Assembly (NCBI GenBank): GCA_964547645.1
Contig: CAZJOM010000007.1
Location: forward strand, 16,041-80,040
From: SZUA-430 sp964547645
GTDB taxonomy: Bacteria > Pseudomonadota > Alphaproteobacteria > Micropepsales > Micropepsaceae
Length of the DNA: 64,000 bases
Reading direction: 5' to 3'
This document shows, one piece after another, positions 53,188 to 61,633 of this stretch. The notes below the pieces were generated by a model that was given only the letters and a program-made list of their open reading frames with translations, made no database searches and was not told the DNA's origin. The position numbers and the translations under genes were made by a program. Position 1 is the first letter of the stretch; each line of letters opens with the position of its first letter.

Positions 53188-53398
53188 GTCGCGCCTGCGG
53201 CAGCTGGCGTCGGAGGAAGGTGCGTCTTTGGAGACCGTCGTAGAGCGCTTGCTCGACGACATCTCTGGTGAGTTGGACAGCGAGAGCAAGCAGCTGAGCG
53301 ACGAACAGCTCGCCGACTTGCACGAGCGTATCAAAAATCCAGGACCGATAGCATCGCCAGAGCGCGTTGCCGCCGTGCTTGCCAAGTTTCGGGTCTAA
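53147..53398 (+). CDS. Ribbon-helix-helix type antitoxin (ParD/CopG-like)
   Basis: An 83-residue protein. The N terminus MSNTLTVRLNKQTESRLRQLASEEGASLETVVERLL has the strand-helix-helix pattern of ribbon-helix-helix DNA-binding antitoxins; the rest is acidic (LDSESKQLSDEQLADLHERI) and would wrap the toxin. It sits six bases before the ParE-type toxin gene. The start lies inside the end of the phosphoesterase gene. Confidence 0.8.
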   Translation: MSNTLTVRLNKQTESRLRQLASEEGASLETVVERLLDDISGELDSESKQLSDEQLADLHERIKNPGPIASPERVAAVLAKFRV

Positions 53399-53404
53399 GT
53401 CGTC

Positions 53405-53677
53405 GTGCAATTGATTTGGCGCGAGAAGGCCCTGGCCGACCTCGCACGCATTGACGAGTGGCTTTCGCAGTTCGAAAGCGCAAATCCTTTGGCTATTCGC
53501 CGACGCATCTTCGATGCTGCGAGCCGCTTGGAGCGCTTGGGTGATATCGGTCGACCAGCCAAAGCCAAGGGCTTCCGGGAGCTATCGGTTCGCAATGCAC
53601 CATATCTGATCGTGTACAAAGCTCTTCCCGACGCGATAGAGATTCTCGCCATCTATCATACGGCACAGAATCGGTGA
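53405..53677 (+). CDS. RelE/ParE family toxin
   Basis: A 90-residue toxin of the RelE/ParE superfamily: IWREKALADLARIDEWL at the start, NPLAIRRRIFDAASRLERLGDIGRPAKAKGFRELSVRN with the conserved basic residues, and YLIVYKALPDAIEILAIYHTAQNR at the end. The Lys/Arg pattern suits ParE (gyrase inhibitor) more than RelE (mRNA endonuclease), but the two cannot be told apart by eye with certainty. Starts at GTG 53405, seven bases after the antitoxin stop codon begins the spacer. purD follows eight bases later. Confidence 0.85.
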   Translation: MQLIWREKALADLARIDEWLSQFESANPLAIRRRIFDAASRLERLGDIGRPAKAKGFRELSVRNAPYLIVYKALPDAIEILAIYHTAQNR

Positions 53678-53684
53678 TCATCAG

Positions 53685-54956
53685 ATGAACATACTCGTGA
53701 TCGGCTCCGGCGGGCGGGAACATGCTTTGTGTTGGGCGATTGCGGCTTCGCCGCTTTGCGACAGGCTTTATTGCGCGCCGGGGAATGGGGGGATTTCCAA
53801 GGTGGCGGATTGTGTGCCGATCGATGTGATGGACTTCGATCGGATCGTTGGCTTCGTGCGCGAGAAGCGTGTCGGCTTTGTGGTTATCGGGCCGGACAAT
53901 CCGCTGGCCGGCGGGTTGGCAGACCGGCTCGGGGCGGCGGGGATAAAGCATTTTGGGCCGTCGAAGGCGGCAGCCGAACTTGAGTGGTCGAAGGGGTTCA
54001 CGAAGGAGCTTTGCGAGGCGGAGGGGATTCCGACTGCGCGGTTCCGGCGGTTCACCGATGCGGCGGCGGCGAAGGACTATACGGCGGATCATCCGCTGCC
54101 GGTTGTGATCAAGGCGGATGGGTTGGCGCTGGGTAAGGGCGTGATCATTGCGGCGACGCGAGCGGAGGCATCGGCGGCGATCGACTCGATGTTTGCGGGT
54201 GCGTTCGGCGCGTCGAGCGAGAGCATCGTCGTCGAAGAATTCATGGACGGCGAAGAGGCGAGCTACTTCGCGCTCTGCGATGGGGACACGGTGCTGCCAT
54301 TCGGCGCAGCACAAGACCACAAGCGCGTCGGCGACGGCGACGTGGGGCCGAACACCGGCGGCATGGGCGCGTACTCGCCCGCGCCCGTGTTCACGGCGGA
54401 GATCGAGCGGCAGACGCTGGAGCGGATCATCATGCCCACCGTGCGGGCGATGAAGGCCCGCGGGCGGCCGTTCAAGGGCGTATTGTTTGCCGGGCTGATG
54501 CTGACGAAGGATGGACCAAAGCTGATCGAATACAACGCGCGGTTCGGCGATCCCGAGACGCAGGTGCTGATGATGCGGCTCAAGTCCGACATCGTGCCGT
54601 TGCTGGTTGCCGTCGCCGACGGGGCGTTGAAATCCGTCGACGCACGCTGGCGCGATGAAGCTGCGCTCACCGTCGTGATGGCGGCGAAGGGTTATCCGGG
54701 GACGCCGCTGAAAGGGACTGTCATTCGCGGGCTCGAGCGGGCGGCGGCTGTGGAGGGCGTCGAGATCTTTCATGCGGGCACGGCGCTTAAAGACGGTGCG
54801 GTCGTGGCCGCGGGTGGGCGCGTGCTAAACGTTACGGCACGCGGGCGCGACGTGGCCGAAGCACAGGCACGCGCCTATCGCGCGGTGGACCTGATCGACT
54901 GGCCGGAGGGTTTCTGCCGGCGGGATATTGGGTGGCGGGCCGTCGCTCGAACCTAA
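53685..54956 (+). CDS. purD: Phosphoribosylamine-glycine ligase (GARS)
   Basis: A 423-residue ATP-grasp enzyme for the second step of purine synthesis. It begins MNILVIGSGGREHALCWAIA and has VVIKADGLALGKGVI, the ATP-grasp EEFMDGEEASYFAL, DGDVGPNTGGMGAYSPAP and EYNARFGDPETQVLMMRLKSD. Complete. It starts eight bases after the toxin stop, so it may now be read from upstream promoters of the toxin-antitoxin operon. Confidence 0.97.
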   Translation: MNILVIGSGGREHALCWAIAASPLCDRLYCAPGNGGISKVADCVPIDVMDFDRIVGFVREKRVGFVVIGPDNPLAGGLADRLGAAGIKHFGPSKAAAELEWSKGFTKELCEAEGIPTARFRRFTDAAAAKDYTADHPLPVVIKADGLALGKGVIIAATRAEASAAIDSMFAGAFGASSESIVVEEFMDGEEASYFALCDGDTVLPFGAAQDHKRVGDGDVGPNTGGMGAYSPAPVFTAEIERQTLERIIMPTVRAMKARGRPFKGVLFAGLMLTKDGPKLIEYNARFGDPETQVLMMRLKSDIVPLLVAVADGALKSVDARWRDEAALTVVMAAKGYPGTPLKGTVIRGLERAAAVEGVEIFHAGTALKDGAVVAAGGRVLNVTARGRDVAEAQARAYRAVDLIDWPEGFCRRDIGWRAVART

Positions 54957-55023
54957 CGCCCTTCCCTCCCCGCTCAGATCGGTTATGAATGGGGTCAACG
55001 ATAAGAGTGTTCGAGGAAGCCCG

Positions 55024-56112
55024 ATGTCGCAGCCGTCTCGCCAAGAGCAATTCAGCGGAACCAAGGAGGTCACGGCGCAGCATGCGCTCGATGTGCCCAA
55101 GTTGGAGCGATATCTGGCGGAGCATGTTGCGGGGTTTGAGGGGCCGCTTTCGATCCGGCAGTTCAAGGGTGGGCAGTCGAACCCGACCTATCAGCTGATC
55201 ACACCGAAGACGAAATACGTGCTGCGCCGCAAGCCGCCGGGCAAGCTGCTCCCGTCGGCGCATGCGGTCGATCGCGAGTATCGGATTATCAAGGCACTGC
55301 ACCCGACCGGGTATCCGGTGCCCAAGCCTTACGTGCTGTGCGAGGACGAGAGCGTCGTGGGCACGATGTTCTATGTCATGGAGTGCGTCGAGGGGCGTGT
55401 GTTGTGGGAACCGCAGTTGCCGGGGTTGGAGCCGAAGCAGCGGTTTGCGATCTACGACGCGATGAACGAGACGCTGGCGAAGTTGCATCAGACGGACTAC
55501 CAGAAGCTGGGGCTTGAGGATTTCGGCAAGCCGGGGAGCTACTTCGCGCGGCAAATTTCGCGCTGGGGCAAGCAGTACGTCGCGTCGGAGACGGAAAGCA
55601 TTCCGGCGATGAACAAGCTGATGGAATGGCTGCCGCAGAACATTCCGCCGGGCGAGCGCAGCGCGATCGTGCACGGTGACTACCGGCTGGACAATATGAT
55701 CTTGCACCCGACCGAGCCGCGCGTGCTCGCCGTGCTCGATTGGGAGATTTCGACGATCGGCGACCCGCTGGCCGACTTCACCTACCACATCATGCAGTGG
55801 CGGATGCCGCCGGGCGGAACCGGTGGCGGTACGGGCAGCCTGACCGGCGCGGATCTTAAGGCGCTGGGCATTCCGAGCGAGGCCGAGTACGTGGCGATGT
55901 ACTGCAAGCGCACGGGCCGCCCGGGGATCGAGGGGCTCGACTTCTATTTTGCCTATAACTTCTTCCGGATCGCGGGCATCTTGCAGGGTATTGCGGGCCG
56001 TGTGCGTGACGGGACAGCGGCGAGTGCGCATGCGACGACGATGTCGTCTGCCGTGCGGCCGTTGGCGGAGCTCGGCTGGGAATATGCGAAGCGTTCAGGG
56101 GCGAAGGACTGA
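55024..56112 (+). CDS. APH-fold kinase, LvaA/ACAD10-11 kinase-domain type (copy 1)
   Basis: A 362-residue phosphotransferase of the aminoglycoside phosphotransferase fold. N-terminal GFEGPLSIRQFKGGQSNPTYQL and YVLRRKPPGKLLPSAHAVDREYRI contain the nucleotide-binding Lys region. The catalytic loop is VHGDYRLDNMILHP and the metal motif VLDWEISTIGDPLADF. This sequence type is that of ACAD10/ACAD11 kinase domains and LvaA-like enzymes that phosphorylate 4-hydroxyacyl-CoA, rather than of drug-resistance enzymes. ATG 55024 is chosen by similarity to copy 2. The stop overlaps the amidohydrolase start (TGATG). Confidence 0.88.
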   Translation: MSQPSRQEQFSGTKEVTAQHALDVPKLERYLAEHVAGFEGPLSIRQFKGGQSNPTYQLITPKTKYVLRRKPPGKLLPSAHAVDREYRIIKALHPTGYPVPKPYVLCEDESVVGTMFYVMECVEGRVLWEPQLPGLEPKQRFAIYDAMNETLAKLHQTDYQKLGLEDFGKPGSYFARQISRWGKQYVASETESIPAMNKLMEWLPQNIPPGERSAIVHGDYRLDNMILHPTEPRVLAVLDWEISTIGDPLADFTYHIMQWRMPPGGTGGGTGSLTGADLKALGIPSEAEYVAMYCKRTGRPGIEGLDFYFAYNFFRIAGILQGIAGRVRDGTAASAHATTMSSAVRPLAELGWEYAKRSGAKD

Positions 56113-57389
56113 TGCGAGCGTTTTTGATTGCGCTTTGCGCGTTGTGGCTTTGCGCAAGCGCGCAGGCCGGCGACAAGTTGATCTATGCGGGGACGCTCTT
56201 TGCGGTGCCGGGTCAAGAGCCGCTGAAAGAGCAGACGGTTTTCGTTCGCGACGGCAAGATTTTGAAAATCGAAGCGGGTTTCGTTCACGAGTCGGCGGGC
56301 GAACAGGTGATCGATCTGCGCAATCACTATGTGATGCCGGGGCTTATCGATTGCCACGTGCATCTGCTGAGCGAGCTTGGGCCGAAGGCGAAGCTGGAGA
56401 CAGTCGAGAACAACGAAGCCGATTTGGCGCTGCGCGGCGCGGCCTTCGCGCTGAAGACGCTGCGGGCCGGGTTTACGACGGTGCGCGATGTCGGCGAGCG
56501 GTCGAGTGCGATCTTTTCGTTGCGCAATGCGATCAACAAAGGGTTGATCGCGGGGCCGCGCATTCTGGCGGCCGGGTCAACGCTGACGCCGACGGGCGGA
56601 CATGCGCAGACTTACGGCTATCGCGAAGACGTCATGCATCTCTTCGCTTCGACGGGTGTTTGCGACGGGGTTGAGGATTGCCGGCGTGCGGTAAGGCTCC
56701 AGATCTCGCGCGGGGCGGACGTGATCAAACTGGTGGCGACGGGCGGTGTGCTCTCCGACATCAAGGCTGGCGTCGATCAGCAGTTCACGGATGACGAGCT
56801 AGCCTCGATCGTGAAGACGGCGCATGGGCTCGGCCGCCGTGTGGCGGCGCACGCGCATGGCGCGGCCGGCATCAATGCGGCTTTGCGCGCAGGCGTGGAT
56901 TCGATTGAACACGGCTCCTACACCGACGACCAATCTATTTCGCTGTTCCGCAAGACGGGCGCCTATCTCGTGCCGACCGTGATCGCGGGGGTCACGGCGG
57001 CGGAGTACGCGAAGACCGGCGGCTTCATGTCGGAGGCGCAAAAAGCGAAAGCGTTGCAGGTCGGGCCTCTGATCCAAGCGGCGCTTAAGCGCGCCTATGC
57101 TGGGGGCGTGAAAATTGCGTTCGGCACCGATATGGGCGTCGGGCCGCACGGACAGAACGCGAAAGAGTTTGCGCTGATGGTGGGCGCGGGGATGCCGGCG
57201 ATGGAGGCGATCAAGGCGGCGACGGTGAACGCCGCCGATCTGCTGCAACTGTCGGCGCTTGTTGGCACGATCGAGCCAAACAAGGCGGCGGACATCGTCG
57301 CCGTGGCGCAAGATCCGATCCGCGATGTGAAGGCGCTGGAACGGATGTCGTTCGTCATGCGCGGCGGCGCGGTCTATGTGATCCCATGA
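56112..57389 (+). CDS. Exported amidohydrolase (imidazolonepropionase/prolidase-like)
   Basis: A 425-residue metal-dependent amidohydrolase with a signal peptide (MRAFLIALCALWLCASAQA). Metal ligands are visible in VMPGLIDCHVHLL, DVIKLVATGG with the probable carboxylated Lys, VAAHAHGAAGI, SIEHGSYTD and AFGTDMGVG. This arrangement is that of the subgroup that cleaves Xaa-Pro or Xaa-Arg dipeptides and related amides. It overlaps both flanking kinase genes, so the three are co-translated; the reason for pairing a periplasmic hydrolase with cytoplasmic kinases is not clear. Confidence 0.88.
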   Translation: MRAFLIALCALWLCASAQAGDKLIYAGTLFAVPGQEPLKEQTVFVRDGKILKIEAGFVHESAGEQVIDLRNHYVMPGLIDCHVHLLSELGPKAKLETVENNEADLALRGAAFALKTLRAGFTTVRDVGERSSAIFSLRNAINKGLIAGPRILAAGSTLTPTGGHAQTYGYREDVMHLFASTGVCDGVEDCRRAVRLQISRGADVIKLVATGGVLSDIKAGVDQQFTDDELASIVKTAHGLGRRVAAHAHGAAGINAALRAGVDSIEHGSYTDDQSISLFRKTGAYLVPTVIAGVTAAEYAKTGGFMSEAQKAKALQVGPLIQAALKRAYAGGVKIAFGTDMGVGPHGQNAKEFALMVGAGMPAMEAIKAATVNAADLLQLSALVGTIEPNKAADIVAVAQDPIRDVKALERMSFVMRGGAVYVIP

Positions 57390-58429
57390 GCTTCGCCCCC
57401 GGTCCCGTTCGCGCCGCGCATCGTTTCGACGAAGCAGCGCTGGAGCGTTATCTGGTGAATGCGGTCGCGGGGTTCGAAGGTCCGCTCAGCGTGCAGCAGT
57501 TCGGCGGCGGGCAATCGAACCCGACGTTTCTGCTGAGCGCGGGCGGCAAACGCTATGTGATGCGCAAGAAGCCGCCCGGCGTGTTGCTCAAGAGCGCGCA
57601 CCAGGTCGACCGCGAGTATCGGATCATGAAGGCGCTGGCGGCGACGGACGTGCCGGTGCCGAAGATGCATGCGCTGTGCGAAGACGAGAGCGTTGTCGGT
57701 ACGGCGTTCTATGTGATGGATTTTCTGGACGGCCGCATCTTTCGCGATCCGCGGTTGCCTGGCGTGTCGCCCACGGAGAGGGCCGCGATCTACGACAGCA
57801 TGAACGACGTGCTGGCGCGGTTGCACAAGGTGGACTTGGCGCGGACGGGTCTTACGGATTTCGGAAAGCCCGGGAACTATTTCGACCGGCAGGTGGCGCG
57901 CTGGATCACGCAGTATCGCGCGGCGCAAACGGATCAGATTCCGGAGATGGAGAAGCTGATCGAGTGGATGCCGCTGAACATTCCGAAGGACGACAGCGTT
58001 TCGATCGCGCACGGCGACTACCGGTTGGAGAATACGATCTTTCATCCGACCGAGCCCCGGATGATTGCGGTGCTGGATTGGGAGCTTTCGACGATCGGGC
58101 ATCCGCTCGCCGACCTCGCCTATAACTGCATGGGCTATCACGTACAGAACCCGCGGCAGGGCGGTCTTGTCGGCGTCGACCATGCGGCGAGCGGCATACC
58201 GAACGAGGCCGACTACGTGGCGAAGTACTGCGCGCGGGTCGGGCGCGGGAAGATCGAAAATTGGTCGTTTTATCTGAGCTTCGCGGTGTTCCGGCTCGCC
58301 TCGATCGCGCAGGGCGTTTACAAGCGCGGACTTGACGGGAACGCCAGTTCGGAGACGGCGGCGCAGTTCGGCAATACTTGCCAATTCCTTGCCGAGCACG
58401 CGTGGCGGCTTGCGAATGCGCGGCTTTGA
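57386..58429 (+). CDS. APH-fold kinase, LvaA/ACAD10-11 kinase-domain type (copy 2)
   Basis: A 347-residue paralogue of the kinase at 55024-56112. Shared blocks: AVAGFEGPLSVQQFGGGQSNPTF, KKPPGVLLKSAHQVDREYRI, the catalytic AHGDYRLENTIFHP and VLDWELSTIGHPLADL. The two differ throughout, so they are an old duplication and may have different acyl specificities. Overlaps the amidohydrolase stop by four bases (ATGA). No small partner protein like LvaB was found next to it. Confidence 0.88.
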   Translation: MSFAPGPVRAAHRFDEAALERYLVNAVAGFEGPLSVQQFGGGQSNPTFLLSAGGKRYVMRKKPPGVLLKSAHQVDREYRIMKALAATDVPVPKMHALCEDESVVGTAFYVMDFLDGRIFRDPRLPGVSPTERAAIYDSMNDVLARLHKVDLARTGLTDFGKPGNYFDRQVARWITQYRAAQTDQIPEMEKLIEWMPLNIPKDDSVSIAHGDYRLENTIFHPTEPRMIAVLDWELSTIGHPLADLAYNCMGYHVQNPRQGGLVGVDHAASGIPNEADYVAKYCARVGRGKIENWSFYLSFAVFRLASIAQGVYKRGLDGNASSETAAQFGNTCQFLAEHAWRLANARL

Positions 58430-58545
58430 ACATCGCCGCGCTCCGTCCTTAACGCGCCCTTAAGTTCTGCCGGTTCAACGCAAATTTACGTGCGCAGCGT
58501 AGTCTGACCGTCACTTTCGCTGCACTTTCGCCAGACGACGGGGCT

Positions 58546-60108
58546 ATGGCCGGATTCGAAACCAACACTAGTGCAACGGCGCCTGCGGCGCCGACGCATC
58601 AGCTGCTTGAGCTTGGTGCGCACTTCGGCCTTGCCGAGCGCGCAGCCCGGATCGGCTATTGGCGCTATCAGTTGAGCGAAAAGCACCCGCATTGGTCGCC
58701 GGGCTTCTACGCGATGTTGGGTTTCGACCCCAAATTGGTGGCGCCTCGCAGCGAATACCTGATGGAGCGCATCCATCCGGAGGATCGCGCCAAGGTCACC
58801 GTGGCGGTGCAGGAAGCGACGCGCAACGGCACGCCATTCACCTACCGCACGCGGTCTTGGGACGGCAAGCCGGAGCGGGTGTTCGACACGCACGGCGACG
58901 TGGAGCGCGATGCGAACGGCAGGATTACCGCAATCTTGGGCGTCGTGCGCGAGGTGACTGCGGAAGTGGTGGCTGAGAAAAAGTTGAAGGACAGCGAGGC
59001 CACATTCAGGTTCATGGCCGAGGAAGCCACCGACGCGATTACGCACTACGGGGCCGGCGGCGTACCGGTGTTCGTCTCACCCGCCATGAAGCAGATAATC
59101 GGATTTACGCCAGACGAACTCTTGGGGCGCGATCCGATGGTACTTTGTCATCCGGAGGACTTGGCGAGCGTGAAGGCGACCCTCTATCGCGCGCGAACCA
59201 CGTTCGATACCGAGACCTACACACATCGCGCTCTACACAAAGACGGCCGCACTGTCTGGCTGGAGACGAGCATACGTTTCGTCAGGGATCCGCTTACGGG
59301 TGCGCCAAGCAACGCCATTACGGTGACGCGCGATGTGACGAAACGCAAGCTGGTCGAAGAGGAGCTGTACGCGGCGCGTGAACGGGCCGAGTTGGCGAGC
59401 CACACGAAGTCGCGTTTCCTTGCGAATATGAGCCACGAGTTGCGCACGCCGCTGAACGCGATCATCGGCTTTTCCGATATTCTGTCGCGCGAGATGTTCG
59501 GACCGATCGGCAACGAGCGCTATAGCGAGTATGCGAAGCTGATCAACGAGTCGGGCGGGATGCTGCTCGATCTGATCAACGACTTGCTCGACATGTCGAA
59601 AATCGAGGCGGGCAAGTTCGAACTGCATCACGAAGAATTCATGGCCGCCGAGGTGATCAACGCGACGCTCAAGCTGGTGTCGGGCCGGGCGCAGGAAAAG
59701 CGCGTCGGCGTCGTCGTGCGGGCGGCGCCCGAACAAATGCTGCGCGCGGACTTGCGCGCGTTCAAGCAGATCCTGCTGAACTTGATGTCGAACGCGGTGA
59801 AGTTCACGGAAGCCGGCGGCAAGATCTATGTCGAGGCGGTGGTGGCCGGGCCGATGTTCAAACTCACCGTGCGCGACACGGGGATCGGCATCCCGGCGCA
59901 TATCTTGCCGCGTCTGGCTCGACCGTTCGAACAAGCGACGAACGACCCGTCGCGCACGCATGGCGGTTCGGGCTTAGGACTCGCACTGGTCAAATCGCTG
60001 ACCCAACTGCACGGCGGCGAGTTCACGATCGAAAGCGAAGAAGGTAAAGGCACGACGGTGACGGTGACGCTGCCGTTGGTGCCTGTCGACGCAGAGCGCG
60101 CGGCTTAG
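58546..60108 (+). CDS. Soluble PAS-PAS sensor histidine kinase
   Basis: A 520-residue kinase with no membrane segment. Two PAS domains (about residues 25-140 and 150-270; the first with SPGFYAMLGFDP, the second with SPAMKQIIGFTPDELLGRD) are followed by HisKA with NMSHELRTPLNAIIGFSDIL (His near residue 300) and an ATPase domain with NLMSNAVKFTEAGG, DTGIGIP and HGGSGLGLAL. It lacks a receiver, so it needs a separate response regulator; none is adjacent. ATG 58546. Confidence 0.92.
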   Translation: MAGFETNTSATAPAAPTHQLLELGAHFGLAERAARIGYWRYQLSEKHPHWSPGFYAMLGFDPKLVAPRSEYLMERIHPEDRAKVTVAVQEATRNGTPFTYRTRSWDGKPERVFDTHGDVERDANGRITAILGVVREVTAEVVAEKKLKDSEATFRFMAEEATDAITHYGAGGVPVFVSPAMKQIIGFTPDELLGRDPMVLCHPEDLASVKATLYRARTTFDTETYTHRALHKDGRTVWLETSIRFVRDPLTGAPSNAITVTRDVTKRKLVEEELYAARERAELASHTKSRFLANMSHELRTPLNAIIGFSDILSREMFGPIGNERYSEYAKLINESGGMLLDLINDLLDMSKIEAGKFELHHEEFMAAEVINATLKLVSGRAQEKRVGVVVRAAPEQMLRADLRAFKQILLNLMSNAVKFTEAGGKIYVEAVVAGPMFKLTVRDTGIGIPAHILPRLARPFEQATNDPSRTHGGSGLGLALVKSLTQLHGGEFTIESEEGKGTTVTVTLPLVPVDAERAA

Positions 60109-60154
60109 TCAGGAGTGTTCTTTGCGCGATAGCGCGATGGATCGGCTCAACAAC

Positions 60155-60235
60155 TCTCACCACGAAGACACGAAGAAACACGAAGTTTCACAAAGGCTTC
60201 GTGAACCTTCGCGCTCGTTTGTGCCTTTGTGGTGA
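60155..60235. repeat. Imperfect inverted repeat related to the 23415 element
   Basis: CTCACCACGAAGACACGAAG near 60156-60175 is the rough complement of the CTTTGTGGTG side ending near 60235. The pattern CACCAC-AAGA-AC-AAG resembles the arms at 23415-23560 but is more decayed. It lies between convergent genes. Confidence 0.55.
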
Positions 60236-60243
60236 AAAATGAA

Positions 60244-60274
60244 ACGGCCGGGCGCGCTCCGCTCGCCCGGCCGT
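60244..60274 (-). terminator. Intrinsic terminator after the acyl-CoA dehydrogenase gene
   Basis: An 11-base perfect stem, ACGGCCGGGCG (60244-60254) with CGCCCGGCCGT (60264-60274), loop of nine bases, begins nine bases after the end of the minus-strand gene. Read on the minus strand it is followed by a T-rich stretch (TTTCATTTTTC). Confidence 0.75.
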
Positions 60275-60282
60275 AAACTGCC

Positions 60283-61524
60283 CTACTCCGCAGCTTCCAT
60301 GCGGAGTTGGTTGGAGTATTTGCCGAACTCTAGGCGGGCGATCGTGCGGTTGTGGACTTCGTCGGGGCCGTCGGCCAGGCGCAACGTGCGTTGGCCGGCG
60401 TAGAGGCGGGCCATGCCGCTGTCGGTCGTGACACCGGCGCCACCCCAGGCTTGGATCGCGTCGTCGATCACCTTCAACGCCATGCGCGGCGCTGCGACTT
60501 TGATCATCGCGATCTCGGTGCGCGCGACTTTATTGCCGACCTTGTCCATCATGTCGGCCGCTTTCAGCGTGAGCAGACGGCACATGTCGATGTTGATGCG
60601 GGCTTCGGCGACGCGTTGTTCCCAGACCGAGTGTTCGGAGATGCGCTTGCCGAACGCTTCGCGCGTCATCAAACGCTTACACATCGATTGCAGCGCACGC
60701 TCCGCGGCGCCGATCGTGCGCATGCAGTGATGAATGCGGCCCGGCCCAAGGCGGCCCTGCGCGATTTCGAAGCCACGGCCCTCACCTAAGACAATGTTCT
60801 CGACCGGGACCTTCACGTTCTCGAACAGGATTTCGGCGTGACCATGCGGTGCATCGTCATAGCCGAACACGGGCAACATGCGCAGGACCTTCACGCCGGG
60901 CGTGTCCATCGGCACGAGGATTTGGCTTTGCTGGCGGTACTTGTCAGCGTTCGCGTCGGTCTTGCCCATCACGATCATGATCTTGCAGCGCGGATCGCCC
61001 ACACCTGACGACCACCACTTGCGGCCGTTGATCACGTAATGATCGCCTTGGCGATCGATCCGGGTGCGGATGTTCGCGGCGTCGGAGGAGGCGACCTCCG
61101 GCTCGGTCATGATGAAGGCGGAGCGGATTTCGCCTTCGAGCAGCGGCTTCATCCATTTCTTCTGCTGCGCTTCGTTGCCGTAGCGCTCCAAGACTTCCAT
61201 GTTGCCGGTGTCGGGAGCGGAGCAGTTGAAGACTTCCGAGGCGAAGCCGACACCGCCCATCATTTCGGCGAGCGGGGCGTATTCGAGGTTCGTGAGGCCG
61301 GCGCCGTGCGAGCTTTCGTTGAGGAACAGGTTCCAGAGGCCTTGGGCTTTCGCCTTCGCCTTCAGTTCCTCGACCACCGGGACCACGATCCACGGATTGC
61401 CCTTCGTGCGGGCGTCGGCCATTTGGTCGTTGTAGGTCTTCTCGGCCGGATAGACGTACTTGTCCATGAAGTCGCCAACGCGGCGCATCCATTCCTTCTG
61501 GCGGGGCGTGTAGTCGAAGTCCAT
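60283..61524 (-). CDS. Acyl-CoA dehydrogenase, ACAD10/ACAD11-like
   Basis: A 413-residue FAD enzyme of the acyl-CoA dehydrogenase family. FIMTEPEVASSDAANIRTRID and WWSSGVGDPRCKIMIVMGKT are the substrate/FAD loop blocks of the ACAD10/11 branch; MREAFGKRISEHSVW-type MTREAFGKRISEHSVWEQ and AIQAWGGAGVTTDSGMARLYA follow, with the terminal RIADGPDEVH-type LADGPDEVHNRTIARLE. In that branch the enzyme works with an APH kinase to convert 4-hydroxyacyl-CoA to enoyl-CoA; two such kinases lie 2-6 kb away. That role is inferred from sequence type and neighbourhood. Confidence 0.9.
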   Translation of the reverse strand: MDFDYTPRQKEWMRRVGDFMDKYVYPAEKTYNDQMADARTKGNPWIVVPVVEELKAKAKAQGLWNLFLNESSHGAGLTNLEYAPLAEMMGGVGFASEVFNCSAPDTGNMEVLERYGNEAQQKKWMKPLLEGEIRSAFIMTEPEVASSDAANIRTRIDRQGDHYVINGRKWWSSGVGDPRCKIMIVMGKTDANADKYRQQSQILVPMDTPGVKVLRMLPVFGYDDAPHGHAEILFENVKVPVENIVLGEGRGFEIAQGRLGPGRIHHCMRTIGAAERALQSMCKRLMTREAFGKRISEHSVWEQRVAEARINIDMCRLLTLKAADMMDKVGNKVARTEIAMIKVAAPRMALKVIDDAIQAWGGAGVTTDSGMARLYAGQRTLRLADGPDEVHNRTIARLEFGKYSNQLRMEAAE

Positions 61525-61633
61525 TTGATCCTCCCAATCTTAATGACGATGGGGGGACCTTAGCGTTGCGACGCGCCGCAACCTAGGGGGTTTTGTTTGC
61601 CCGCTGACGCGCGAAGGCCTAGATTTCCGCCCC

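Noticed and set aside
51857..53398. 513-residue phosphoesterase-antitoxin fusion
   Set aside because: It depends on reading through 100 N between two copies of the same 55 bases and changes frame there; the collapsed sequence gives two separate genes.
54832..56031. 399-residue minus-strand open frame opposite the first APH kinase
   Set aside because: GC-rich antisense shadow; a similar shadow occurs opposite the second kinase, as expected from shared codon bias.
55024..56112. Aminoglycoside resistance gene
   Set aside because: The APH fold is shared, but the sequence blocks are those of the ACAD10/11-LvaA kinase group and a paralogue sits two genes away with acyl-CoA enzymes nearby.
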